DNA from: Rikenellaceae bacterium | GTDB lineage: Bacteria; Bacteroidota; Bacteroidia; Bacteroidales; UBA932 | DNA length: 64,000 bases | Direction of reading: 5' to 3' | Assembly: GCA_003513895.1 (NCBI GenBank) | Contig: DOSU01000148.1 | Coordinates: forward strand, 17,407 to 81,406 | In this document: positions 1-7,897 of the stretch, piece after piece | Layout of the letters: the number at the start of each line of letters is the position of its first letter | Numbering within the stretch: position 1 is the stretch's first letter | Translations under genes and position numbers: made by a program | The notes under the pieces: model-generated | Database searches by the model: none | Told to the model about the DNA's origin: nothing | The model's input: the letters and a program-made list of their open reading frames with translations, nothing else

Positions 1-856
1 ACCGGCAAAGATTGCCGGTTGCGAAGAGATTACCCTTTTTACTCCTCCTTCAAAGGATGGCTCCGTAAATCAGGTTATTCTCTATGCTGCCAAAGTTGCA
101 GGAGTCGATAAGATTGTGAAGGCCGGAGGAGCTCAGGCTGTTGCAGCGATGGCATACGGTACGGAGAGTGTATCTCCAAGTGATAAAATCTTTGGGCCGG
201 GCAACAGATATGTGGCAGCTGCCAAGCAACAGGTAAGCAGCAGGGTGTCGATTGACATGTTTGCGGGACCTTCTGAGGTTATGGTAATTGCCGACAATAG
301 TGCAGTTCCTGCATTTGTTGCTGCAGATCTTCTCTCGCAGGCAGAACATGGGGCAGATTCTCAGGTATTGCTACTTACCACTTCCGGGGAATTTGCTTTA
401 AAATGCCGGGACGAAATTGAAAATCAGCTTGCTGCTCTCTCCAGAAAACCGGAGCTAGAAGGTGCACTCAAAAACAGCCGCATAGTAGTTCTTGAAAACC
501 TTAGCGAGGCTGTAGATATGGCCAATGAATATGCTCCGGAGCACTTAATAATTGTAACTGAAAGACCTTGGTCGATTGCAAATGAAATTAAAGCAGCAGG
601 AAGTGTTTTTATTGGCAACTATTCTCCTGAAAGCGCAGGAGACTACGCCTCTGGAGCAAATCACACATTGCCAACCGGAGGCTGGGCAAAATCTCAGGGA
701 GGAATTTCGACGGACAGTTTCTGCAGGACAATTACATATCAGGAGATATCAAGACAAGGTCTTGTAAACCTCAGCAATACAATTGAAACCATGGCTCTGG
801 CAGAGGGGCTGGAGGCTCACTGTAATGCCGTAAAAGTAAGAATGGAGGAGTCTTAA
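1..856 (+). CDS. hisD: Histidinol dehydrogenase, C-terminal part (truncated by window start)
   Basis: Catalyses the last two oxidation steps of histidine biosynthesis, L-histidinol to L-histidine, with NAD. The reading frame is open from base 2, so only the last ~284 residues of the usual ~430 are present. Family blocks are visible: GPGNRYVAAAK, DMFAGPSEV, APEHLI near the zinc/substrate site, and GDYASGANHTLPTGG. It ends one base before the hisC-hisB gene, so the two are in one operon; hisG is presumably upstream, outside the window. An internal GTG at base 116 is not the start, because conserved sequence continues upstream of it. Confidence 0.96.
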   Translation, partial: PAKIAGCEEITLFTPPSKDGSVNQVILYAAKVAGVDKIVKAGGAQAVAAMAYGTESVSPSDKIFGPGNRYVAAAKQQVSSRVSIDMFAGPSEVMVIADNSAVPAFVAADLLSQAEHGADSQVLLLTTSGEFALKCRDEIENQLAALSRKPELEGALKNSRIVVLENLSEAVDMANEYAPEHLIIVTERPWSIANEIKAAGSVFIGNYSPESAGDYASGANHTLPTGGWAKSQGGISTDSFCRTITYQEISRQGLVNLSNTIETMALAEGLEAHCNAVKVRMEES

Positions 857-857
857 C

Positions 858-2471
858 ATGAATATTGAGAATTTAGTAAGGAGTAACATAAAAGAACTGG
901 TTCCGTACTCTACCGCAAGAGACGAGTGTGGCCTTGAGAGCGGAATCTTTCTTGACGCAAATGAAAATCCATTTAATAACGGGTTCAATCGCTATCCCGA
1001 TCCTTCGCAGTCAAAGCTTAAACAGGTTTATTCGGAAGTCACCGGAATCCCGGCCTGCAATATGTTTGCAGGTAACGGAAGTGATGAGGCGATTGACCTG
1101 CTCTTAAGGGTATTCTGTGAACCGGGAACAGATAACATTATAACTCTCTCTCCTACATACGGCATGTACAAAACAGCTGCAAATGTTAATAATGTAATGT
1201 GTGCTGAGGTGCCGCTTGAAGCGGATTATTCACTTGATCCCTTTAAGGTGCTTAATGAGGCAGGAGAGCATACAAAAATCATTTTCCTCTGCTCGCCCAA
1301 CAACCCAACAGGCAATTTATTGAACAGAGAGTCAGTGGAAACAATTATCAGAAACTTTAACGGTATTGTAGTTGTAGACGAGGCATATATTGATTTTTCG
1401 GGGAATGAAGGCTTTGCCGGCAAGGTCGATACATTCTCTAACCTGGTAGTGCTTAGAACCCTGTCTAAAGCGTGGGGTATGGCCGGTCTGAGGGTTGGAT
1501 TTGCAATAGCATCCTCCGCAGTTGTTGCCTTGATGAACAAAGTCAAATACCCTTACAATGTGAATATCTTAAGTCAGGAAAAAGCAATTGGCCTGCTTCG
1601 AAGAGGAAACACAAGCCAGGTCGGGGCCATAATCGGTGAACGGGAAAGAGTAATAAGTGAACTAAAATTATTACCTGATGTACTTGAAGTTTACCCCTCT
1701 GACTCTAATTTCGTACTTGTAAGAATTAATAATCATCAGGAGGTATTCCGCAAGCTTCTTGAAAGCGGAGTCATTGTAAGAGACAGATCATCTGCACAGG
1801 GTTGCAGAGGTGCATTGAGAATCACAATTGGAACGGAAAGTGAAAATTCTTACATTCTTGAAATACTTAAGGGAGCTGTCTCAGTGAGTGCTCTTTCCTT
1901 AGTTAGGAAGCAGAGGAGCACAGCCGAAACTATGGTCTCTGTAAAGATTGACCCATATGGGTATATGAAAAATGAGGTTTTCACAGGAATCCCCTTTTTT
2001 AACCATATGCTGGAACAGATTCCGGTACACGGAGGGTTTTCAATGCAGCTCTTTGCCGGTGGCGACCTCGAAAACGGAGTTCACCACACAGTTGAAGATG
2101 TCGCAATAGTACTCGGGGAGGCATTAAACGAGCTTGTTGCCTCAGTACAGGGCAACAACCGTTACGGCTTTGCCCTTCCAATGGATGAGTCATCTGCCAC
2201 TATTCTTATAGATATCGGTGGCAGAGCATTTCTTCAATGGGAAGTCGATTTTCCTGCAAGCTATGTGGAAGGTATTGAGTCAGATATGTTCAGACACTTT
2301 TTTGACACACTTTCAAAGAGCATGAAAGCAACAATTCATGTGAAGGCGGGCGGATTAAATGCTCATCATGTTGCCGAAGCCATATTTAAGGCCTTCGCCA
2401 GAACATTGCGGAGTGCTTTGAACACATCGGGAAACGACTCAAAAATTCAAAGCAGCAAAGGAGTGTTATGA
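858..2471 (+). CDS. hisC-hisB: Histidinol-phosphate aminotransferase fused to imidazoleglycerol-phosphate dehydratase
   Basis: One 537-residue chain joins two histidine enzymes. Residues ~1-345 are a PLP aminotransferase (HisC): CSPNNPTGN, DEAYIDF and TLSKAWGMAG with the probable PLP lysine K204. Residues ~352-537 are an imidazoleglycerol-phosphate dehydratase (HisB C-domain): metal-site motifs HHTVEDVA and HHVAEAIFKA, LPMDESSA, and the family ending SSKGVL. The histidinol-phosphate phosphatase domain that often precedes this dehydratase in bacteria is absent, and no phosphatase gene appears elsewhere in the operon here. Residue 382 is Asn where FFDHM is usual. The stop overlaps the hisH start as ATGA. 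The frame is continuous and both halves are well conserved, so I read a real fusion rather than a sequencing error. Confidence 0.93.
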   Translation: MNIENLVRSNIKELVPYSTARDECGLESGIFLDANENPFNNGFNRYPDPSQSKLKQVYSEVTGIPACNMFAGNGSDEAIDLLLRVFCEPGTDNIITLSPTYGMYKTAANVNNVMCAEVPLEADYSLDPFKVLNEAGEHTKIIFLCSPNNPTGNLLNRESVETIIRNFNGIVVVDEAYIDFSGNEGFAGKVDTFSNLVVLRTLSKAWGMAGLRVGFAIASSAVVALMNKVKYPYNVNILSQEKAIGLLRRGNTSQVGAIIGERERVISELKLLPDVLEVYPSDSNFVLVRINNHQEVFRKLLESGVIVRDRSSAQGCRGALRITIGTESENSYILEILKGAVSVSALSLVRKQRSTAETMVSVKIDPYGYMKNEVFTGIPFFNHMLEQIPVHGGFSMQLFAGGDLENGVHHTVEDVAIVLGEALNELVASVQGNNRYGFALPMDESSATILIDIGGRAFLQWEVDFPASYVEGIESDMFRHFFDTLSKSMKATIHVKAGGLNAHHVAEAIFKAFARTLRSALNTSGNDSKIQSSKGVL

Positions 2472-3064
2472 CAGCAATAATTGACTATGATTCAGGTAAT
2501 ATATTCTCATTAGGCGTAGCCCTGGAGAGAATTGGAGAAGAGTATACCATAACGGCAGAAGAATCTATTATTCTGGCAGCAGACAGGCTCATTTTGCCCG
2601 GTGTTGGTGAGGCCTCACATGCAATGAATGTAATCCTGGAATGCAAACTGGACCTCATTATTCCCAAAACAAAGGTTCCTGTACTTGGCATTTGCATAGG
2701 GATGCAGCTAATGTGCAACAATAGCGAAGAGGGAGATACCTCTTGTCTTGGTTATTTTTCTCCTTCAGTAAAAAGGCTTGCTAAAGAGAGAGTAAAAATT
2801 CCTCACATGGGATGGAACAGTGTTAATAATCTTTATGGACCTCTTTATGAGGGGATTAAAGAGGGTGAATGGTTCTATTTTGTGCACTCATTTGCCCCTG
2901 AGCTCTCACTTTTAACAACTTCTGTAACGGAGCATGGCTCTTTGTTTTCATCTTCGCTGGCATCGGGCAGGTATTTCGGGACACAGTTCCATCCCGAAAA
3001 AAGCGGAGAGGCGGGAGAGAGAGTTTTGAGGAACTTTATCAATATAACAAGGGAGAATTTATGA
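2468..3064 (+). CDS. hisH: Imidazole glycerol phosphate synthase, glutamine amidotransferase subunit HisH
   Basis: Hydrolyses glutamine and passes ammonia to HisF for closing the imidazole ring. It is a class I glutamine amidotransferase of normal length (198 residues): the nucleophile C76 sits in LGICIGMQLM and the His/Glu pair in FHPEKSG near the C-terminus. It overlaps the preceding fusion gene and the following hisA by four bases each (ATGA), suggesting translational coupling within the his operon. Confidence 0.96.
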   Translation: MTAIIDYDSGNIFSLGVALERIGEEYTITAEESIILAADRLILPGVGEASHAMNVILECKLDLIIPKTKVPVLGICIGMQLMCNNSEEGDTSCLGYFSPSVKRLAKERVKIPHMGWNSVNNLYGPLYEGIKEGEWFYFVHSFAPELSLLTTSVTEHGSLFSSSLASGRYFGTQFHPEKSGEAGERVLRNFINITRENL

Positions 3065-3798
3065 AAAGCAAAATAGAAATTATACCCGCAATTGATATAA
3101 TTGAGGGGAAGTGCGTCAGGCTTGCCATGGGAGATTACGGAAAACCGTTTCAGTACTCGTTTGATCCTCTGGAGTTAGCCGTAAAATTTGAAAATATGGG
3201 CATGAAAAAACTGCATCTTATAGACCTTGACGGAGCCAGAGGGGCTAAGCCCCGAAACCTTGAGGTACTTGAAAGGATAGCCTCAGGAACCTCACTGTTT
3301 ATAGAGTTCGGAGGCGGTATAAAATCACTTGAATCTGCAGGCAGGGCAATCTCTGCAGGGGCGCGAAGAATTATAGCAGGAAGTATTGCCGTAACAAATC
3401 CGGTTCTAACATCTAAACTCATTGATATTTATGGTTCTGAAAAGATAGTTCTGGGGCTGGATCTATTTGAAGGTAAAATTGCAATAAATGGTTGGATAGA
3501 GAAGATAGATAATAAAATAAAGGATATTATATCATTTTATACTTCACTAAAGATAAAAACACTAATATGCACGGATATTTCAAAGGACGGTATGCTCTCG
3601 GGTCCTGCTTTTGATCTCTATAAAACCCTCTCTGCACAATATCCGCAACTGGACATTATCGCCTCTGGAGGTGTGTCCTCATTATCAGATATTGCCCTGC
3701 TCAACCAAAGCGGAGTCAAAGGGGTAATTGTCGGTAAAGCTTTCTACGATGGAGTTTTAAATGAGGAGGAGATTCGAAGATGGTCACAAAACGAATAA
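3061..3798 (+). CDS. hisA: ProFAR isomerase HisA
   Basis: Phosphoribosylformimino-5-aminoimidazole carboxamide ribotide isomerase, a (beta/alpha)8 barrel of 245 residues. Visible features are the N-terminal PAIDIIEGKCVRL with catalytic Asp12, the barrel phosphate-binding segments EFGGGIKS and ASGGVSSL, and CTDISKDGM with the second-half catalytic Asp. It overlaps hisH by four bases and runs 19 bases into hisF, so the product probably forms together with its partners. Confidence 0.96.
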   Translation: MKSKIEIIPAIDIIEGKCVRLAMGDYGKPFQYSFDPLELAVKFENMGMKKLHLIDLDGARGAKPRNLEVLERIASGTSLFIEFGGGIKSLESAGRAISAGARRIIAGSIAVTNPVLTSKLIDIYGSEKIVLGLDLFEGKIAINGWIEKIDNKIKDIISFYTSLKIKTLICTDISKDGMLSGPAFDLYKTLSAQYPQLDIIASGGVSSLSDIALLNQSGVKGVIVGKAFYDGVLNEEEIRRWSQNE

Positions 3799-4535
3799 TC
3801 CCTTGTCTTGACGTTCTTGACGGGAAGACAGTCAAAGGCGTAAACTTCATTAACATCAGGGAGATGGGAGATCCGGTAGAGATGGGCCGGTTCTATGCTT
3901 GCGAAGGGGCAGATGAGCTTGTGTACCTCGATATCAGCGCCTCCTGTGAGGGACGAGGGACTTTTCGGAGCCTTGTAAGCAGAATAGCCAGAGGTATAAA
4001 CATCCCCTTTACCGTAGGCGGAGGGATTTCGTCGGCAGACGATGCTTCGGCCCTGCTTGACTCAGGAGCCGATAAGGTGTCTATTAATACTTCGGCCCTT
4101 GAAAATCCTGCTTTGATTGACAAAATCGCAAAAAAATTCGGATCTCAGTTTGTTGTTGTTGCCGTTGATGCTGTGGAGACAGATGGTGTGTGGCATGTCA
4201 TGAAAAAGGGAGGTAGATTTGCTGCAAACAGAGAGCTGTTCGAGTGGTCAAAAGAGGCCTGCAGGAGAGGAGCGGGAGAGATACTCTTTACATCTGTGGG
4301 TCATGACGGAACCCGTAGAGGATTTGCCTGCAATACCCTCTCTATGCTGAGCACAATGCTTCCAGTTCCAATAATTGCTTCCGGCGGAGCAGGCAATATG
4401 AATCACTTTGCTCATGTTTTTAATGAGGGGAAGGCAGATGCTGCTCTTGCTGCTTCGGTCTTCCACAGCGGAGAAATCCCAATCCCAAAGCTTAAGAGGT
4501 GGTTGATTGAGCAAGGGGTTAATGTTAGAGTGTGA
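3780..4535 (+). CDS. hisF: Imidazole glycerol phosphate synthase, cyclase subunit HisF
   Basis: Uses ammonia from HisH and PRFAR to make imidazole glycerol phosphate and AICAR. It is a 251-residue barrel with catalytic Asp11 in IIPCLDVLDGKTVKG, VAVDAVETDG for the second catalytic Asp, FTVGGGISS and IASGGAGNM. The ATG lies 19 bases inside hisA. Downstream, a small inverted repeat (cgataa/ttatcg, 4541-4555) lies in the 23-base gap before hisIE; it has no T-run and I assign it no function. Confidence 0.96.
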   Translation: MVTKRIIPCLDVLDGKTVKGVNFINIREMGDPVEMGRFYACEGADELVYLDISASCEGRGTFRSLVSRIARGINIPFTVGGGISSADDASALLDSGADKVSINTSALENPALIDKIAKKFGSQFVVVAVDAVETDGVWHVMKKGGRFAANRELFEWSKEACRRGAGEILFTSVGHDGTRRGFACNTLSMLSTMLPVPIIASGGAGNMNHFAHVFNEGKADAALAASVFHSGEIPIPKLKRWLIEQGVNVRV

Positions 4536-4558
4536 TAAAACGATAAAAATTATCGATT

Positions 4559-5161
4559 ATGAATATAGATAAAGAGTTAATATTTAAAAATGCTTCGGAC
4601 TTGGTTCCTGCAGTTATTCAAGACGACAATACATTTAAGGTCCTAATGCTTGGTTATATGAACAGGGAGTCATTTGAAAAGACCGTTGAGGATGGCAGGG
4701 TTACATTTTTTAGCAGGTCTCGCCAGAGGTTGTGGACAAAGGGAGAGAGCAGTTCTAATTATCTTTATGTTAGAAGTATTGAGACCGATTGCGACAATGA
4801 TACGCTCCTGATAAGAGTTGACCCTGCCGGTCCTGTTTGTCACACAGGATCGAATACCTGCTTTAACAATGAGACGACAGAGGGATTTATCGGGAGACTA
4901 CAGCAGGTAATTAGGGAAAGACACATTCAAATGCCCGCGGGCTCCTATACAACTGAGCTTTTTGAAAAAGGAGCAGAAAGAATATCCAAGAAAGTGGGTG
5001 AAGAGGCAGCTGAGGTTATCATCGAGGCTATTAAGGGAGATAAAAAAAGATTGGTATATGAAGCAGGAGACCTCATATACCATCTTCTTGTATTGCTGGA
5101 ACTTTACGGCCTTTCAATAAGTGATATTGAAAAGGAGTTGTATAGCCGTCACTCTAAGTAA
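4559..5161 (+). CDS. hisIE: Bifunctional phosphoribosyl-AMP cyclohydrolase / phosphoribosyl-ATP pyrophosphatase
   Basis: Carries out steps 2 and 3 of histidine biosynthesis. The N-terminal HisI domain (~1-110) shows FSRSRQRLWTKGESS, the acidic metal site TDCDNDTLL and the zinc-binding Cys residues in GPVCHTGSNTCF. The C-terminal HisE domain (~112-200) shows KVGEEAAEVIIEA and the YEAGDLIYH metal-binding motif. This is the last gene of the operon. Its stop lies three bases from the stop of the convergent fhs gene, with no room for a separate terminator. Confidence 0.96.
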   Translation: MNIDKELIFKNASDLVPAVIQDDNTFKVLMLGYMNRESFEKTVEDGRVTFFSRSRQRLWTKGESSSNYLYVRSIETDCDNDTLLIRVDPAGPVCHTGSNTCFNNETTEGFIGRLQQVIRERHIQMPAGSYTTELFEKGAERISKKVGEEAAEVIIEAIKGDKKRLVYEAGDLIYHLLVLLELYGLSISDIEKELYSRHSK

Positions 5162-5164
5162 CTT

Positions 5165-6826
5165 CTAAAACAACCCTGTAATGTTACCGTCGTTGTCAAT
5201 ATCTATGTGCATAGATGAAGGCTCTTCAGGCAAGCCCGGCATACGCATGATTTCACCTGTTATTGGAATTAAGAAACCAGCACCTGAAGCAATCTCAATT
5301 TCTCTTACAGTAACAATGAAATCTTTTGGTCTACCGAGCAATTCCGGGTTATCAGACAGAGACTTCTGAGTCTTTGCCATACAAATTGCAAGGTCGTTAA
5401 GTCCGAGTTTTGCAATTTTGACAAGGTTGGCCTTTGCTTTTGCAGTATAGTCAACAGCCTCGGCGCCATATATTTTCTTGGCTATGGTCTCAATCTTCTT
5501 CTCAACAGAGTCTGTAAGAGGATAGAGAGGCAAGAAGTTAGGACAGCAATCGGCAGCTGCATGCACAACCATATGAGCCAGCTCCTCTGCACCTGCTCCG
5601 CCTTTTCCCCAAACATCCACAATAGTAGCAGGAATTCCCTTCTTTTTGCAGAAGTCTATAATAAAGTCGAGTTCTTCCTGCGAATCGGTGGCGAATTTGT
5701 TGATTGCAACTACTGGTGCCAGGCTAAACTGCTTAATGTTTTCGACATGTTTCTCAAGGTTGCCCATGCCTTTGGCAAGAGCATCAACATCGGAATCCTT
5801 AATCTCCTTAAGAGGCTTTCCTCCGTGATATTTAAGGGCTCTAACGGTTGCAACCAGTACTGCTGCATTAGGAGATAGCTTTGCCGAACGGCATTTAATA
5901 TCCAGGAATTTTTCTGCACCCAGGTCGAAACCAAATCCGGCTTCGGTTACAGTATAGTCGGTTAGCGACATCGCTGTCTGAGTAGCGATTACTGAGTTTG
6001 TACCCTGAGCGATATTTGCAAAAGGTCCTCCGTGTATGATTGCCGGTGTTCCTTCAATTGTCTGAACAAGGTTAGGCTTAATTGCATCCTTGAGCAGAGC
6101 AGCCATTGCTCCGTGGGCTTTGAGATCACGGGCATATATCGGCTGTTTGTCGAAGGTGAAGCCTATGAAAATGTTGCCCAGCCTGGCCTTTAGGTCATCT
6201 CTGTCCTTTGAAAGACACAGAATGGCCATTACCTCCGAGGCTGCTGTGATATCGAATCCGGTCTCACGAGGAATTCCGTTTCCTGTTCCTCCCAGACCTA
6301 CAACAATGTCGCGAAGAACACGATCGTTCATGTCCATAACCCTCTTCCATGAAATTGTTCTGGGGTCGAGATTCAGGCTGTTGTTCTTGCTCTGAATGTT
6401 GTTGTCGATGAGTGCCGAAAGGAGATTATGCGCCTTTTCTATAGCTCCAAAATCTCCCGTGAAATGCATGTTTATATCTTCCATTGGCAAAACCTGAGAG
6501 TAACCTCCGCCTGTAGCTCCGCCCTTGATTCCAAAAACAGGACCAAGAGAGGGTTCTCTTAGTACAACAATGGATCTCTCTCCAATTCTGTTCAATGCCT
6601 GCGACAGGCCAATTGAAACTGTTGTTTTACCCTCACCGGCAGGTGTTGGCGATATGGCAGAAACTAATATTAGTTTCCCGAATTTGTTTCTGTCGATGTA
6701 AGTCAGAGGAAGTTTTGCTTTGTATTTTCCGTAAAGTTCCAGGTCATCCGGGTCTATACCTATCAACTTAGCAATCTCACCTATAGGTTTAAGTTTTTTT
6801 GTGTGGGCAATCTCCTGGTCGGTCAT
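5165..6826 (-). CDS. fhs: Formate--tetrahydrofolate ligase
   Basis: ATP-dependent formation of 10-formyl-tetrahydrofolate from formate, feeding one-carbon units to purine and amino-acid synthesis. The 553-residue length matches the family, and the P-loop TPAGEGKTT is at residues 61-69. Other conserved blocks are GPVFGIKGGATGGGYSQV and HGGPFANIAQG. It is transcribed away from the dsrC-like gene, and a good Bacteroidota-type promoter lies ~30 bases upstream of the ATG. It is a single gene rather than part of an acetogenesis cluster, so a biosynthetic role is most likely. Confidence 0.97.
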   Translation of the reverse strand: MTDQEIAHTKKLKPIGEIAKLIGIDPDDLELYGKYKAKLPLTYIDRNKFGKLILVSAISPTPAGEGKTTVSIGLSQALNRIGERSIVVLREPSLGPVFGIKGGATGGGYSQVLPMEDINMHFTGDFGAIEKAHNLLSALIDNNIQSKNNSLNLDPRTISWKRVMDMNDRVLRDIVVGLGGTGNGIPRETGFDITAASEVMAILCLSKDRDDLKARLGNIFIGFTFDKQPIYARDLKAHGAMAALLKDAIKPNLVQTIEGTPAIIHGGPFANIAQGTNSVIATQTAMSLTDYTVTEAGFGFDLGAEKFLDIKCRSAKLSPNAAVLVATVRALKYHGGKPLKEIKDSDVDALAKGMGNLEKHVENIKQFSLAPVVAINKFATDSQEELDFIIDFCKKKGIPATIVDVWGKGGAGAEELAHMVVHAAADCCPNFLPLYPLTDSVEKKIETIAKKIYGAEAVDYTAKAKANLVKIAKLGLNDLAICMAKTQKSLSDNPELLGRPKDFIVTVREIEIASGAGFLIPITGEIMRMPGLPEEPSSMHIDIDNDGNITGLF

Positions 6827-6863
6827 AATCTTAATAATTTGTGTTAGTATATATCTTTAGTAA

Positions 6864-6895
6864 ACAAATATAGCCTATTAAAGTTTTTTATCCAA
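6864..6895 (-). promoter_or_regulatory. Bacteroidota-type promoter for fhs
   Basis: On the minus strand a perfect -7 element TATATTTGT (complement of 6864-6872) lies 19 bases downstream of a -33-like TTGG (complement of 6892-6895). Transcription would start near 6858, leaving a leader of about 30 bases before the fhs ATG. The -7 match is exact; the -33 box is partial. Confidence 0.5.
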
Positions 6896-6942
6896 CCATA
6901 AAATTTATACCTTCGTAAACACAAAACAAACTAAATTTAAAA

Positions 6943-7260
6943 ATGGCAAAACTTGAGATTGAGGGGAAACTCTTTGAGGTAGATGGTGACGGATTTCTTA
7001 CTGAACCCTCTTTATGGAATGATGATACAGCAATTCTCTTTGCAAAATCGGACGGAATTGAGGAGATGACGGACAAACATTGGGCAATTATCCGGATAAT
7101 TAGAGGCAATTTCGAAGAGAAAGGGAATGCTCCCATGATCCGGACTATCTGCCAGGAAACCGGATTAAAGCTCAGGGAAATATACGAACTCTTTCCGTTA
7201 GGTCCTGCCAGAGGAGCTTGCAGGGTTGCAGGTTTGCCAAAACCGGACGGTTGCGTCTAA
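6943..7260 (+). CDS. DsrC-family sulfur carrier protein with both redox cysteines
   Basis: A small sulfur-carrier protein of the DsrC/TusE/RspA superfamily, 105 residues. The C-terminal arm holds C93 and the penultimate C104, separated by ten residues (CX10C). In the family this two-cysteine pattern marks true DsrC, which cycles between trisulfide, disulfide and thiol forms; TusE has only the last cysteine and RspA lacks it. Supporting blocks are DGDGFL near the N-terminus, HWAIIRIIRGNF and GPARGACRVAGLPKP. It is followed after 12 bases by a DsrM-like membrane protein and then a DsrK-like protein, which are the known reductase partners of DsrC. The reaction in this organism is inferred. Confidence 0.9.
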   Translation: MAKLEIEGKLFEVDGDGFLTEPSLWNDDTAILFAKSDGIEEMTDKHWAIIRIIRGNFEEKGNAPMIRTICQETGLKLREIYELFPLGPARGACRVAGLPKPDGCV

Positions 7261-7272
7261 TTCCATTATCTT

Positions 7273-7896
7273 ATGTGCTGGTATCACTGGATTGCAATAA
7301 TTTCTCTCACGTTATCTTTTTCACTTCTCACATTTCAGTTTGTGAGACTTTTGTTTCTTGGCAGGCCCAATGAACTTTCCGCTCCTTCAGGAAATGTCTC
7401 TAAAGGGGTGATCTACTCTTTTACAAAAGCAATGTCGCCATCTCAAAAGGAGTCTGCTTATATGCACTTGCCTACTTATGCGGCAGGTATAATTTACCAT
7501 ATCGGAACTTTTTTGTCGCTGGGGATATTTCTGGTCTTTATTTCGGGAATTACGGAGTGGTATGAAGGAATAAAATATTTTTTGTCGGCTTTGCTTTTTG
7601 TTTCAGTTGCCGCAGGTTTTGCTGTTTTAATTAAAAGAGTTTTAAATTCCGAACTTAAATCGCTCTCGGGTCCGGATGATTACATATCAAATTTACTAAC
7701 CACTTTTGCACAGCTATTTTCTGCTTTTTTTCTGTTGTTTCCCGGATTGGAACCATTCTATTATTTAACTATGTCTCTTTTCTTAGTTTGGCTGCCGCTG
7801 GGTAAAACAAGGCACCTTCTTTACTTCTTTTTTGCCAGATATCATCTTGGGTTTTTTTACGGATGGAGGGGAACCTGGCCTCAAAAAACAGAATAA
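7273..7896 (+). CDS. DsrM/HdrE/NarI-like membrane cytochrome b subunit
   Basis: A 207-residue membrane protein with about five hydrophobic segments. Histidines H65 and H76 lie at the start of one segment (YMHLPTY, GIIYHIG), and H181 and H191 close to the last (GKTRHLLYFFFARYH). Paired histidines in this arrangement bind b haems in the NarI/DsrM/HdrE family, and GPDDYISNLL is also typical. It probably passes electrons between quinol and the adjacent DsrK-like subunit. The gene ends one base before the ATG chosen for that gene. Haem number and direction of electron flow cannot be read from sequence. Confidence 0.82.
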   Translation: MCWYHWIAIISLTLSFSLLTFQFVRLLFLGRPNELSAPSGNVSKGVIYSFTKAMSPSQKESAYMHLPTYAAGIIYHIGTFLSLGIFLVFISGITEWYEGIKYFLSALLFVSVAAGFAVLIKRVLNSELKSLSGPDDYISNLLTTFAQLFSAFFLLFPGLEPFYYLTMSLFLVWLPLGKTRHLLYFFFARYHLGFFYGWRGTWPQKTE

Positions 7897-7897
7897 C

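Noticed and set aside
4541..4555. Hairpin between hisF and hisIE as a terminator
   Set aside because: The stem is six bases of AT-rich sequence without a T-run, in the middle of an operon.
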